From the NCBI RefSeq assembly GCF_024345415.1, contig NZ_JAGQBB010000021.1:1-54308 (forward strand): a stretch of 54,308 nucleotides of DNA. The letters are read 5' to 3'. The notes beneath the pieces were generated by a model. The model did no database searches and was not told the origin of the DNA. It saw nothing but the letters and a program-made list of their open reading frames with translations. The stretch's first letter is position 1, and each line of letters starts with the position of its first letter. The position numbers and the translations under genes are program-made. Source of the DNA: Synechococcus sp. Tobar12-5m-g. Its GTDB lineage: Bacteria; Cyanobacteriota; Cyanobacteriia; PCC-6307; Cyanobiaceae. Below are positions 39,154-48,000 of this stretch, piece by piece.

Positions 39154-41142
39154 ATGGTCCAGGTTCGCTACGGCGGCAATAATGGCGCCCCCTATGAACT
39201 GGAGATCAGCACCAATCACCTCGTCGTCCGCACCCAGAGCCGCCAGGCGGTGATGCCGGAGCGGGCCTTCGAAGTGTCTCCGCTCAGCGCTGAAACCCGC
39301 CGCGTCCTTGATCAGTTCCAGACCATCACCCGTTTCCGGGAGGCGGGGGTTGAACTGCTGAGCACGAAAAACACCCAGGCCGATGGCGGGCTGCGCGACA
39401 ACGCCCGCCGCCTGCTCAAGGCCGAACCGGAGGTGGCCTTCGCGGGAAGGGTGCTGGTGGATGCATTCGCCAAGCCGTTGGTCTACACGGAGAACCTGTT
39501 CGTCAAATTTGAGGATGACGAGGACGACGAGGCCTGCCAGGGCCTGTTGCAACAGCACGGACTCAGCGTGAAGCGAGCCCTCGATTACGCCCGCCAGGCC
39601 TTCTTCGTGGCGGCTCCCCCGAATTGTGGTCTCACGGTTTTCGAGATCGCCGCCACCCTGCTGGCTGATGAGCGCGTGGAGCTTTGTCATCCCGAACTGG
39701 TGGGCCTGAGCCGAGAGCGCCGGCAGGCCTTTCCTCCCCAGTGGCATCTCAAGGCCACCACGCTGAACGGCCGGCTCGTCGATGCCCACGCCGATGTGGA
39801 AGCGGCCTGGCAACTCAGCGACGGCAGCGGGGCGATCGTGGCAGTGGTGGACGATGGCATCGACATCGACCATGAGGAATTCCGCTCCTCGGGCAAGATC
39901 ATTGCCCCGCGGGACGTGACGCGGCAGAGCAGCGATCCCCGCCCAGGCCGGGGTGACGACCACGGCACGGCCTGCGCGGGGGTGTCCTGCGCGAACGGTC
40001 AGTTCGGCGCCGCAGGGGTGGCCCCCGGAGCTCGACTGATTCCGATCCGGCTCGCCTCTGGCCTGGGCTCCCAGGCGGAAGCGGAGGCCTTCGTGTGGGC
40101 GGCCCGAAACGGCGCTGATGTGATTTCCTGCAGCTGGGGACCGGCCGATGGCGCCTGGTGGGACCCGAACGATCCGGCTCACCGGCAGGTGGTGCCGTTG
40201 CCGGATTCCACCCGGCTGGCGATGGACTTCGCCACCAACCAGGGGCGTAGCGGCAAGGGATGCGTGATCGTGTTCGCGGCGGGCAACGGCAACGAGAGTG
40301 TCGACAATGACGGCTATGCGAGCTATTCCAAGGTCATTGCCGTCGCCGCCTGCAACGACCAGTCGAAACGCAGCGCCTACAGCGACTTCGGCCGGGCCGT
40401 GTGGTGCAGTTTCCCCAGCAACGACGGCAGGCCCTCGCTGACGCCCGGCATCTGGACCACCGATCGGTCCGGCGTGGCCGGCTACAACCAGGGCAGCCTG
40501 CAGAAGGGCGATGGGGCGGGCCACTACACCAATTCCTTCGGCGGCACCTCCAGCGCCTGCCCCGGGGTGGCCGGTGTGGCGGCCCTGATCATTGCCCGCA
40601 ATCCAGCCCTGCGCTGGGATCAGGTGCGGGAGATCCTGCGCCAATCCTGCGTCAGGATCGATCCGGCTGGCGGCAACTACGACGCCAGTGGGCGCAGCCC
40701 GTTTTATGGCTACGGGCGGGTGAGTGCCCGCAAAGCGGTGGAGCTGGCCTTACCGGCCCAGCCGCTGCCGGCGATCATCTTCAAGGTGGTGCAGGATGTG
40801 CCGATCAACGACTTCCAGACCTCCCGGCTGACGCTGCCGGTGGCCGGCCAGGGGGCGCTGAAGTCGATCAAGGTGGCGGTGGATCTCGATCACACCTACA
40901 GCGGCGATCTGGTACTCACGTTGATCCCACCGCCGGCCATGGGGGCCGCCCCACTGCTGCTGCACGATCGCACTGGCGGCAGCACGGACAACATCAAGAC
41001 CACCTACGACGAGGTGAACAAACCGGCGCTGAGCAACCTGAAGGGCAAGGATCCTTCCGGCACCTGGACCCTGGAGGTGGCCGACAAGGCCGGCCAGGAC
41101 ACGGGCACCCTGCGCAGCCTGCGGCTGGAGATGACGTTCTGA
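39154..41142 (+). CDS. S8 subtilisin-like protease with P domain
   Basis: A 662-residue protein in three parts. Residues 1-195 are a prodomain-like region without a signal peptide. The S8 catalytic domain follows, with the triad Asp233 (AVVDDGIDIDHEEF), His270 (GDDHGTACAGVSCA) and Ser466 (FGGTSSACPGVAGVAAL), plus the oxyanion region VIVFAAGNGNESVDNDGY. The last 110 residues are a proprotein-convertase P/HomoB domain (SIKVAVDLDHTYSGDLVLTL, then GKDPSGTWTLEVADKAGQDT). The combination resembles kexin-like bacterial proteases. The start follows CAAGGAGATCGTCCC. Export by a non-Sec route or a cytoplasmic role remains open. A secreted prodomain homologue is encoded divergently. Confidence 0.92.
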   Translation: MVQVRYGGNNGAPYELEISTNHLVVRTQSRQAVMPERAFEVSPLSAETRRVLDQFQTITRFREAGVELLSTKNTQADGGLRDNARRLLKAEPEVAFAGRVLVDAFAKPLVYTENLFVKFEDDEDDEACQGLLQQHGLSVKRALDYARQAFFVAAPPNCGLTVFEIAATLLADERVELCHPELVGLSRERRQAFPPQWHLKATTLNGRLVDAHADVEAAWQLSDGSGAIVAVVDDGIDIDHEEFRSSGKIIAPRDVTRQSSDPRPGRGDDHGTACAGVSCANGQFGAAGVAPGARLIPIRLASGLGSQAEAEAFVWAARNGADVISCSWGPADGAWWDPNDPAHRQVVPLPDSTRLAMDFATNQGRSGKGCVIVFAAGNGNESVDNDGYASYSKVIAVAACNDQSKRSAYSDFGRAVWCSFPSNDGRPSLTPGIWTTDRSGVAGYNQGSLQKGDGAGHYTNSFGGTSSACPGVAGVAALIIARNPALRWDQVREILRQSCVRIDPAGGNYDASGRSPFYGYGRVSARKAVELALPAQPLPAIIFKVVQDVPINDFQTSRLTLPVAGQGALKSIKVAVDLDHTYSGDLVLTLIPPPAMGAAPLLLHDRTGGSTDNIKTTYDEVNKPALSNLKGKDPSGTWTLEVADKAGQDTGTLRSLRLEMTF

Positions 41143-41255
41143 ACCTGGGGGAGGCGGAACATTCCGGGGCGCCTTGCGGCGCCTCCCCCAACAGCCAGCA
41201 GCCGCAATCCAGCAGCCAAGGGAAGAACAACGGCCAGAGAAAAGGGACCGAGGGA

Positions 41256-42157
41256 CTAAGGGTCAAGAACAGGGCCCTGGGGGAGGCAACAAACGCGGAA
41301 CCCGATGCTGATGTTGGTGACGTCGGGGAGGTTGAGGTAGAGCGGTAGGCAGAGCGGCAGTTCCTGGGGAAGTCGTCCCACGAACCGCCGCGAAGCAGCC
41401 TGCGTTCAATTTCTACGGCGGTCTGCTTGATCCAGGCGGAGCCATCCGTGGGAACTTTTTCATCCACCTCCACATAGCTTCCGTGCCAATGATCCAGGCA
41501 CCATTCCCACACATTGCCGTGCATATCCTGCAGGCCCCAGGCATTGGCTGGGAAGTTGGCCACCCCCGTGGTCTGTTCTCGATACTCCCCTGTGGGGCTG
41601 CCCGCGTAGCTGGTGGAATCGTTGTAGTTGGCCAGCTCCGGGCTGATCGTGGCGCCGAAATGGAACGGCGTGGCGCTGCCCGCCCGGCAGGCGTATTCCC
41701 ACTGAGCTTCGCTGGGCAGGGGCGTAGTTCCTTTCCGTTCGCTTTTCCATGCGGCGGCAGAACTCCATGGCGTCGTGCCAGCTCACGTTCTCCACGGGCC
41801 AATCATCCCCTTTGAAGTGGGAAGGATCCGGCTTCAGCTCCCGCTCCCAGGAGATTCTCCCTCCAGCGGCTGCCAACCCGCCACCGCCCTCCACTGGGCC
41901 TGGGTGATCGGCATGCGCCCCAGAAAGAAGCCCTGCAGCTACACCAGATGCTGAGGGCCTTACGATTCCTCCCGCTCGGGTTCCTCCGGGGGGGAACCCA
42001 TCCAGAAACGCCCCGGTGGGATCCACACCAGCTCGAGTTCGAGATCCTCTCCCAGCGGCTCGCGGAACAACTGGCACTGGCCGGGGCGCCGGATCAGGAA
42101 CCTCTGGCGCGGCGGGCTGCTGCTGACCATGGGGAGATAAAAGCTGCGCTTCAGCAT
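41256..42157 (-). pseudogene. Formylglycine-generating-enzyme-like pseudogene 1
   Basis: Pieces of a SUMF1/EgtB/PvdO-type protein are spread over three frames. First, [20 protein letters not shown], ended by TAA. Then [20 protein letters not shown] and [18 protein letters not shown], then [20 protein letters not shown]. Then [32 protein letters not shown] and LRGGSWDDFPRNCRSAYR. Finally, after another shift, [16 protein letters not shown]. At least two in-frame stops and two frameshifts occur. Such proteins modify Cys or act on ergothioneine-like substrates; this copy cannot. A second damaged copy lies at 42920-43779. Confidence 0.82.
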
Positions 42158-42212
42158 CGCGCTAGAACAGGCCCATCGCACCTAACGTCAAATCACCCCT
42201 GCCGGGGAGCCC

Positions 42213-42788
42213 GTGACCCTCACCCTGCCCTCCGATCTGCGGCTCTCCCCGGACCAGTTCGCGGCCGTGTGCGCCGCCAATCCGGAGGCGGTGCTGGAGC
42301 TTGATGCCGATGGCCACCTGATCACGATGACCCCCACCGGCGGCGACACCAGCACCCGCAACCAGACCCTGGGAGCCCTGCTCTGGCTGGCCGTACGCCG
42401 CAGCGGACTTGCCCTGAAGGTGTTCGACAGCTCCGGCGGCTTCCTGCTGCCCGATGGTTCGGTGCGCAGCCCCGATGCCAGCCTGGTGCGGCTGGAACGC
42501 TGGCAAGCGCTGAGCGGAGAGCAGCGGCGCGGCTTTCCGCCCCTGTGCCCCGATCTGGTGGTGGAACTAGCCAGCCCCAGCGACCGCGCGGCCGACCTGC
42601 GCCGCCGCATGGCGGCCTATCAGGCCAATGGCGCCAGCCTCGGGTGGCTGCTCTTCCCTGACGAGCAGGCCGTGGAGGAGTGGGGACCGGCCGGCAACGG
42701 CCGCAGGATCGAGGCGGCGGAGCGGCTCGACGCCGGCACCGTGTTCCCCCGGCTAGATCTCGAGCTGGCGGAGATCTGGGAGGGATGA
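42213..42788 (+). CDS. Uma2 family (DUF820) endonuclease-like protein
   Basis: A 191-residue protein of the Uma2/DUF820 group, which has a PD-(D/E)XK nuclease fold and is highly expanded in cyanobacteria. Seen are RLSPDQFAAVCAANPEAVLE near the start, the catalytic-type segments GSVRSPDASLVRLERWQAL (Asp) and CPDLVVELASPSDRAADLRR (Asp, Glu), and the C-terminal EEWGPAGNGRRIEAAERLDA. The start is GTG 42213 (GTGACCCTCACCCTGCC). The gene is intact, although both neighbours are pseudogenes of another family. The biological role of Uma2 proteins is unsettled. Confidence 0.88.
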   Translation: MTLTLPSDLRLSPDQFAAVCAANPEAVLELDADGHLITMTPTGGDTSTRNQTLGALLWLAVRRSGLALKVFDSSGGFLLPDGSVRSPDASLVRLERWQALSGEQRRGFPPLCPDLVVELASPSDRAADLRRRMAAYQANGASLGWLLFPDEQAVEEWGPAGNGRRIEAAERLDAGTVFPRLDLELAEIWEG

Positions 42789-42919
42789 GGGAAGGGTTCC
42801 GGGACGGAAGCCCCAGAACCACCCACCTGGGGATGTGTGGATCACCGATCAGGGCGATCACCGGAGCGGGTCTGGACCCCTCGTGCGCTCCCGGCCGATG
42901 ACCATCGGCCAGCTCGGAC

Positions 42920-43779
42920 GTGGAAGGGTGCTGGGGGAGGCAACAGACGCGGAACCCGATGTTGGTGTTGTCGGGGTGGTGGTTGTTGCGGTAGGCCCAG
43001 CGGCAGTTCCTGGGGTTGTTGTTCCACGAACCGCCGCGCAGCCGCCTCAGTGCATGCTGGTCTCTCTCGGAATCGATCCAGGCGCTCCCATCGTTCGGAC
43101 CCTTCCTGCCATCCACTTCCTAGCTCGGGATGCCAATGATCCAGGCACCATTCCCACACATTGCCGTGCATATCCTGCAGGCCCCAGGCATTGGCGGGGA
43201 AGTTGGCCATATTCGGTGGTGAACTCTCGATTCTCTCCCGTCGCCCCCCCTGAAGCTGTTTGAGGCATCGTAGTTCGCCGGATCCAGGATGATCATGGCT
43301 CCGACATGTAACGGTGTGGTGGTACCCGCCCAGCAGGTGAATTCCCAGCTGGCTTCGCTGGGCAGGACGTCATTTCTGCCCGTGCGCTTGAAGAAGAGCC
43401 TGCAGAACTCCATGGCGTCGTTCCAGCTCTCCTGCTTCAAGCGGCCGCTGATGACCCCTGAACCCCAGGGGTCTGGGTTGAGTTCCATCTCCCACGGCAG
43501 CTCCCCAACCAGGGGCCGCCAGCTGGCCACCGGACGCCACTAGGCCTGGGTGGTCGGGGTGCGCCTGCGCCCCAGCAGGAATTCCTGGAGCGTCCCCCGA
43601 TGCACGGGTCTCTCGACCTTCTCAGTCTCTGCTTCCCCTTCCAGCGCTCCCATCAGAAAAGTCCCCGTCGGGATCCTCATCAGGGTGAGATCGAGCTCAT
43701 CCAGGTTCTTCGTGCCATCCAGCTTCTCCACAAAAGCCTGGTGGCGACTTCGCCAGGGCAGCGCCCGACTTCGGAACAA
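42920..43779 (-). pseudogene. Formylglycine-generating-enzyme-like pseudogene 2
   Basis: A second SUMF1-type remnant: LDELDLTLMRIPTGTFLMGA near the start, a TAG at 43540-43542, then [40 protein letters not shown] and [20 protein letters not shown] in the same frame. After a shift near 43210 comes [20 protein letters not shown], and after another shift [20 protein letters not shown] with [14 protein letters not shown]. The segment at 43149-43210 is nearly identical to 41507-41568 in pseudogene 1. The 3' end is not certain because the frame runs on toward the Uma2 gene. Confidence 0.8.
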
Positions 43780-43844
43780 CGATCCAGAAGCGCTTTAACT
43801 GATGCCTAAACAGATGCAGCCAAAGCGCGATGCCCTGCTCCTCC

Positions 43845-44033
43845 ATGCGCACCACCGTCACCCTCGATGACGACCTCCAGCGCCTGGCGCAGGATCTCAC
43901 CGGAGTGAGCGAGCGCAGCCAGTTGCTGCGGCAGGCCCTGGTGGAACGGGAGAGCGCCCGACCACACGCGGCCCTCGGAGCCTGCGAGCCCCAGCTGCAG
44001 GCCATCCCCCGCCGCCGCCCGCCAGCGCCGTGA
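43845..44033 (+). CDS. vapB: VapB-type antitoxin (orphan)
   Basis: A 62-residue protein starting MRTTVTLDDDLQRLAQDLTG, typical of the ribbon-helix-helix VapB family (DUF2191-type), then VSERSQLLRQALVERESARP. The C-terminal LGACEPQLQAIPRRRP is a common ending in this group. The ATG at 43845 is used rather than 43830 because the family begins with MRTTVTL. Its last four bases (GTGA) overlap the start of a vapC frame that has lost most of its middle, so the antitoxin is effectively an orphan. Confidence 0.8.
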   Translation: MRTTVTLDDDLQRLAQDLTGVSERSQLLRQALVERESARPHAALGACEPQLQAIPRRRPPAP

Positions 44034-44220
44034 TCCTTGTCGACACCTACGCCTGGGTGGAACACCTGATCGAAGGGCGGGCCCTGATGGGCGTGGCATC
44101 GGCTACCTGGACGCCCACCTGCTGGCCTCCACCCTGATCGGCTGGGCCCGGCTCTGGACGCGGGATAGGCGCCTGCGGCAAGTCGCCTCCGAACTGGCCG
44201 TGGGCTGCGGCTGGACCTGA
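44030..44220 (+). pseudogene. vapC: VapC toxin pseudogene (large internal deletion)
   Basis: The GTG start gives ILVDTYAWVEHLIEG, a normal VapC beginning with the first Asp, and then the frame fails. A second frame has GIGYLDAHLLASTLIGWARL, then WTRDRRLRQVASELAVG, a normal VapC ending with the third and fourth acidic positions. Roughly half the protein, including the conserved Glu, is missing between. The overlap with vapB is preserved. Confidence 0.82.
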
Positions 44221-44222
44221 GC

Positions 44223-44588
44223 TCAGAACTTCCCAGTCAGCGCCCGGGTGGTGCGCATCAGCCCGGCGGTGGTTTCCGGCAGGTAGGGGCCCTTGAGCAT
44301 CTGGCCGCCGATGCGCAAGCTGATGCCGGCCAGCACCAGGTCGATGGCGGCCAGGGCCGCCGCGGCCTGCAGCCAGCTCAGGGCAAAGACCCCCTGGATC
44401 CAGAGCAGCAACACCAGCTCGGCCGCCACCAGCGCCAGGGTCATCAGGGTGAGGCCCATGCCGAGCATCACCCCTCCGCCCACCAGGCGCCGCTTCTCCT
44501 TGTCGGCCTCCTGCAGGGCGATGCGCACGTGCAGATCAATCACCGAGCTGATCAGCGCCGTGACGCGGCCAAAATTCTGGCCCTTCAT
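44223..44588 (-). CDS. Phage-holin-like membrane protein (PF07332 type)
   Basis: A 121-residue protein with an amphipathic N-terminal segment (ALISSVIDLHVRIALQEADK) and two transmembrane helices (GGVMLGMGLTLMTLALVAAE, then SWLQAAAALAAIDLVLAGIS). This layout fits the phage holin family that is common in bacterial genomes outside prophages, usually beside a DUF883/YqjD-like gene. Its start overlaps the stop of that gene (44585-45001) by four bases. It likely sits in the inner membrane with an envelope-stress role; there are no phage genes nearby. A 5' remnant of a duplicate is at 35528. Confidence 0.78.
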   Translation of the reverse strand: MKGQNFGRVTALISSVIDLHVRIALQEADKEKRRLVGGGVMLGMGLTLMTLALVAAELVLLLWIQGVFALSWLQAAAALAAIDLVLAGISLRIGGQMLKGPYLPETTAGLMRTTRALTGKF

Positions 44589-45001
44589 GCCGAACGCCGA
44601 CCCGACGACAGCAGCAGACCCACCACCACCCCCACCCCGGCGGCGATGCCGAGGGCCATCAGGGGCCGCTCCCGCACCGGCTTCTCGATGCGGGGGCGCA
44701 GGGTGGTGTTGAGCTCGTCGAGCAGGTTCTCCAGCTGCTCCTCCAGGGGACCGATGCGGTCGGCCAGGTGGCGGGTCTGGTCGGTGGCCACCTTCAGCAG
44801 CTCGCCAAGCTGGTGCTGCACCCCCGAGGCCGTGCGGCCCGTTTGCTCGGCGATCACCGCTACCACGTCATCGAAGCTGCCGCGGGTGGCCTCCAGGGTT
44901 TCGCGGGCCACCTGGGGCCATTCCCTTTGGATCGTGGGGAGCAGGGTGTCGAACCGCTCCCGGAAGCGGTCGTGGTTGACGGTGGAGGGATCCGGTTCCA
45001 T
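44585..45001 (-). CDS. DUF883/YqjD-like membrane-anchored protein
   Basis: A 138-residue protein. It is mostly helical (RFDTLLPTIQREWPQVARET, then LGELLKVATDQTRHLADRIG and LEEQLENLLDELNTTLRPRI), with one C-terminal membrane helix followed by a basic end (LMALGIAAGVGVVVGLLLSS, then GRRSA). The motif EKPVRERPLMALGIAAGVG is typical of ElaB/YqjD proteins. Those proteins bind ribosomes or stabilise the envelope in stationary phase in enterobacteria; the same role here is an inference. It overlaps the holin-like gene by four bases. It is divergent from smc with a short 96-base interval. Confidence 0.8.
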   Translation of the reverse strand: MEPDPSTVNHDRFRERFDTLLPTIQREWPQVARETLEATRGSFDDVVAVIAEQTGRTASGVQHQLGELLKVATDQTRHLADRIGPLEEQLENLLDELNTTLRPRIEKPVRERPLMALGIAAGVGVVVGLLLSSGRRSA

Positions 45002-45097
45002 GGCGCGAGGGAGTTCGCTTGGCTGCCCTCAAGCTAGGGAAGGGGTTGAGCTTCTGCCCAGGTCGGCTAAATTGAAATTGCTCGGCGCGCGGGCCTG

Positions 45098-48000
45098 TTG
45101 GTTCACATCAATCAGGTCGAGCTCACCCATTTCAAGTCGTTCGGCGGATCGATGGCGATCCAGCTTGAGCCCTCCTTCACGGTGGTCACCGGTCCGAATG
45201 GCTCGGGCAAGAGCAACATCCTCGATGCGGTGCTGTTCTGCCTGGGCCTGGCCACGAGCCGGGGGATGCGGGCGGAGCGCCTGCCCGACCTGATCAACAG
45301 CGCCATGGTGCGCCAGGGCAAGGCCGCCGAAACGGTGGTCACCGTGCGCTTCGACCTCGGCGACTGGCGGCCCGACCCCGCCGAGCAGGGCCTGGAAGCC
45401 CCGCCGGAAGGGCCCTGGATTCAGAATGGCCAGCGGGAATGGAGCGTGACCCGGCGGCTGCGGGTGGCCCCTGGCGGCACCTACAGCACCAGCTTCAGTG
45501 CCGACGGCGTCCCCTGCAACCTGCAGCAGGTGCAGGGCCAGCTGCGGCGGCTGCGGGTGGACCCGGAGGGCAGCAACGTGGTGATGCAGGGCGATGTCAC
45601 CCGCATCGTCTCGATGGGGGCGCGGGAGCGCCGCGGCCTGATCGATGAACTCGCCGGCGTGGCCCTCTTCGATTCGCGCATCGAGCAGACCCGCTCCAAG
45701 CTCGATGAGGTGCAGGAGCGTCAGGAACGCTGCCGCATCGTCGAGCAGGAGCTGCGCGCCAGCCGCGTCAAGCTGGAGCGCGACTGCGCCAAGGCCCGCA
45801 CCTACCAGGAGCTGCGCCAGCGCCACCAGGAGGGTCGGCTCCAGCACCAGGTGCTCAGCTTCGAGCTGGCCAAGCACCAGCACACCGAGCTGGGCAGCCG
45901 CCAGCAGGCCCTTAGCCGCCAGCGGGACACCGCTCGCGCCGTCATCACCACCGCCGAGGCGGCGTTGAAGGAGGACTCACGGCGGCTGGAGGTGCTCCAG
46001 GCGGAGGTCAAGGCCCTCGGCGAGGACAGCCTGCTGGCGGTGCAGGCGGAACTGGCCGGGCTCGACGCCAGCGGCCGGGAGCTGGCCCGCCAGGCCGAGC
46101 GCCATCAGCAGGAGGCCGAGCAGCTTCAGCAGCGGCGCCGGAGCCTGCAGCAGCAGAAGGATGAACTGCGCAGCCAGCAGCAGGCAGGCAGCACTGCAGG
46201 CGAGAACGACGGCGAGGCGCTGGAGCGGGCCGAGCAGGGTTGCCGCAGCGCCGAAGTGGCCGTGGAGCTCTCCCGGCGCCGGCTGGGCGAGGTGGCCGGT
46301 CGCTCCAGCAGCTGGCTGGAGGAGCAGAAGCAGCGCAGCCAGCGGCGCCAGGCGCTGCAGGGGGAGCTCGGGCCCCTGCTCGCTGAGCAGCAGCAGCTGG
46401 CCGAGCGGCTGCGGCAAGACCAGGAACGCCTCGCTGAGCTCGGCGCCGAGCTGGCCCTGGGCGGCAGCAGCGACCAGGAGGCCCAGGAGGGCTTGACGAA
46501 GCTGGAGGCCGAAGCCCAGAGCCTCGAAGCGGAGCTGCAGCGCGATCAACGGCTGGCCCAGGAGCAGGCCGAAGCCCTGGCCCTGCAGCAGCGCACCCGC
46601 TCCCGGCTGGAGCAGGAGCAGGTGGGGCTGGAGCGGGAGATCGCCCGGATCGAGAGCCGCCGCGACACCCTGCAGGAAAGCCGCGGCACCGGCGCCCTGC
46701 GGCTGCTGCTGGAGTCGGGGTTGGGGGGCATTCACGGCCCGGTGGCCCAACTCGGCGATGTGGAGGAGCGGCTGCGGCTGGCCCTGGAGGTGGCGGCCGG
46801 CGGCCGGCTCGGCCAGGTGGTGGTCGATGACGACCGCATCGCCGCCCGGGCGATCGAGCTGCTGAAAACCCGCCGGGCCGGGCGGCTCACCTTCCTGCCC
46901 CTCAACAAGATCCGCGGCGGGGGCGGCAGTGGCGGTGGAAGCGGCGGTGCCGCCCTGGAGCGGGGGCGGGGCGGGGCGGCCGGCAGCGGTGGCGGCCTGG
47001 TGGGCCGGGCGGTGGAGCTGATCCGCTTCGAGCCGGTGTACGGCGAGGTGTTCCGCTATGTGTTCGGGGACACCCTCGTGTTCGAGGATCTGGCCAGTGC
47101 CCGCCGCGAACTCGGCCGCTGCCGGGCCGTCACCCTGGAGGGGGAGCTGCTGGAGCGCAGCGGTGCCATGACCGGGGGCAGCCTGCAGCAGCGCAGCGGC
47201 CAGCTCGGCTTCGGCAGCGGCGCTGAGCAGGACGAGGCCGAACCGCTGCGGCGGCGGCTGCTGGAGCTGGGCGAAAGCCTGGCCGCCTCCAGGCGGCGGG
47301 AGGCCGAGCTGGGGCGTCAGCTGGAGCAGCTGCGGCCCGTTCTCCAGCAGCGACAGCAACGCCAGGCCGCCCTGGCGGCCGAACGGAGCGCCGCCCAGCG
47401 GGCCCTCGGCCCGCAGCTGCAGCGCCAGCAGCAGCTCCAGCACAGGCTCGGCCAGATCCAGGCAGCCCTGCTGGCCGACCAGCGACGCCTGGACGAACTG
47501 GCTGCCGTCGTGGGGCCCGTGAACCAGCAGCTGGCCAGCCTCGAAACCGAGGAGGCCGGCGCCCAGGCTTCCGGCGACAGCGGCCGCTGGCAGGGGCTGC
47601 AGCAGGATCTTGAAACGGCCGATCAGCTGCTCAGCGAGGCCCGGCTCCACCGCGACAACCTGCTGGCGGTCCGGCGGGAGCGGGCCCTGGCCACCGAGCG
47701 GTTCAGCCACCAGCTCGAGGCCCTGGCCGTTGAGGAGCAACGGCTGCAGCAGGCTGTGGCGGCCCTGGCGGAAGCCCACGGCCACTGGCGCCAGCAACAG
47801 CGACAGGAGCAGGAGCGCCGAGCAGTCCTGGACATTCAGCACCAGGAGCTTCAGGAACGCTTCGGGGAACGGCGCCGCGCCCGGGACGGGGCGGAAGCCC
47901 AGCTCGCCGCCGGGCGCCTGGCCCTGCAGCAGAGCCAATGGGAGTTGCAACGGCTCGGTGAGGAACTGCTGGCCCTCGCCGAGCAGGAACGCAACCTGCA

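Noticed and set aside
38989-40644. A 551-codon minus-strand frame opposite the S8 protease
   Set aside because: The plus strand has a complete catalytic triad and P domain in frame, so the antisense frame is a by-product of GC-rich codon third positions.
44223-45001. Prophage, because of the holin-like gene
   Set aside because: No other phage gene is present, and this holin family with a YqjD-like partner is common outside phages.
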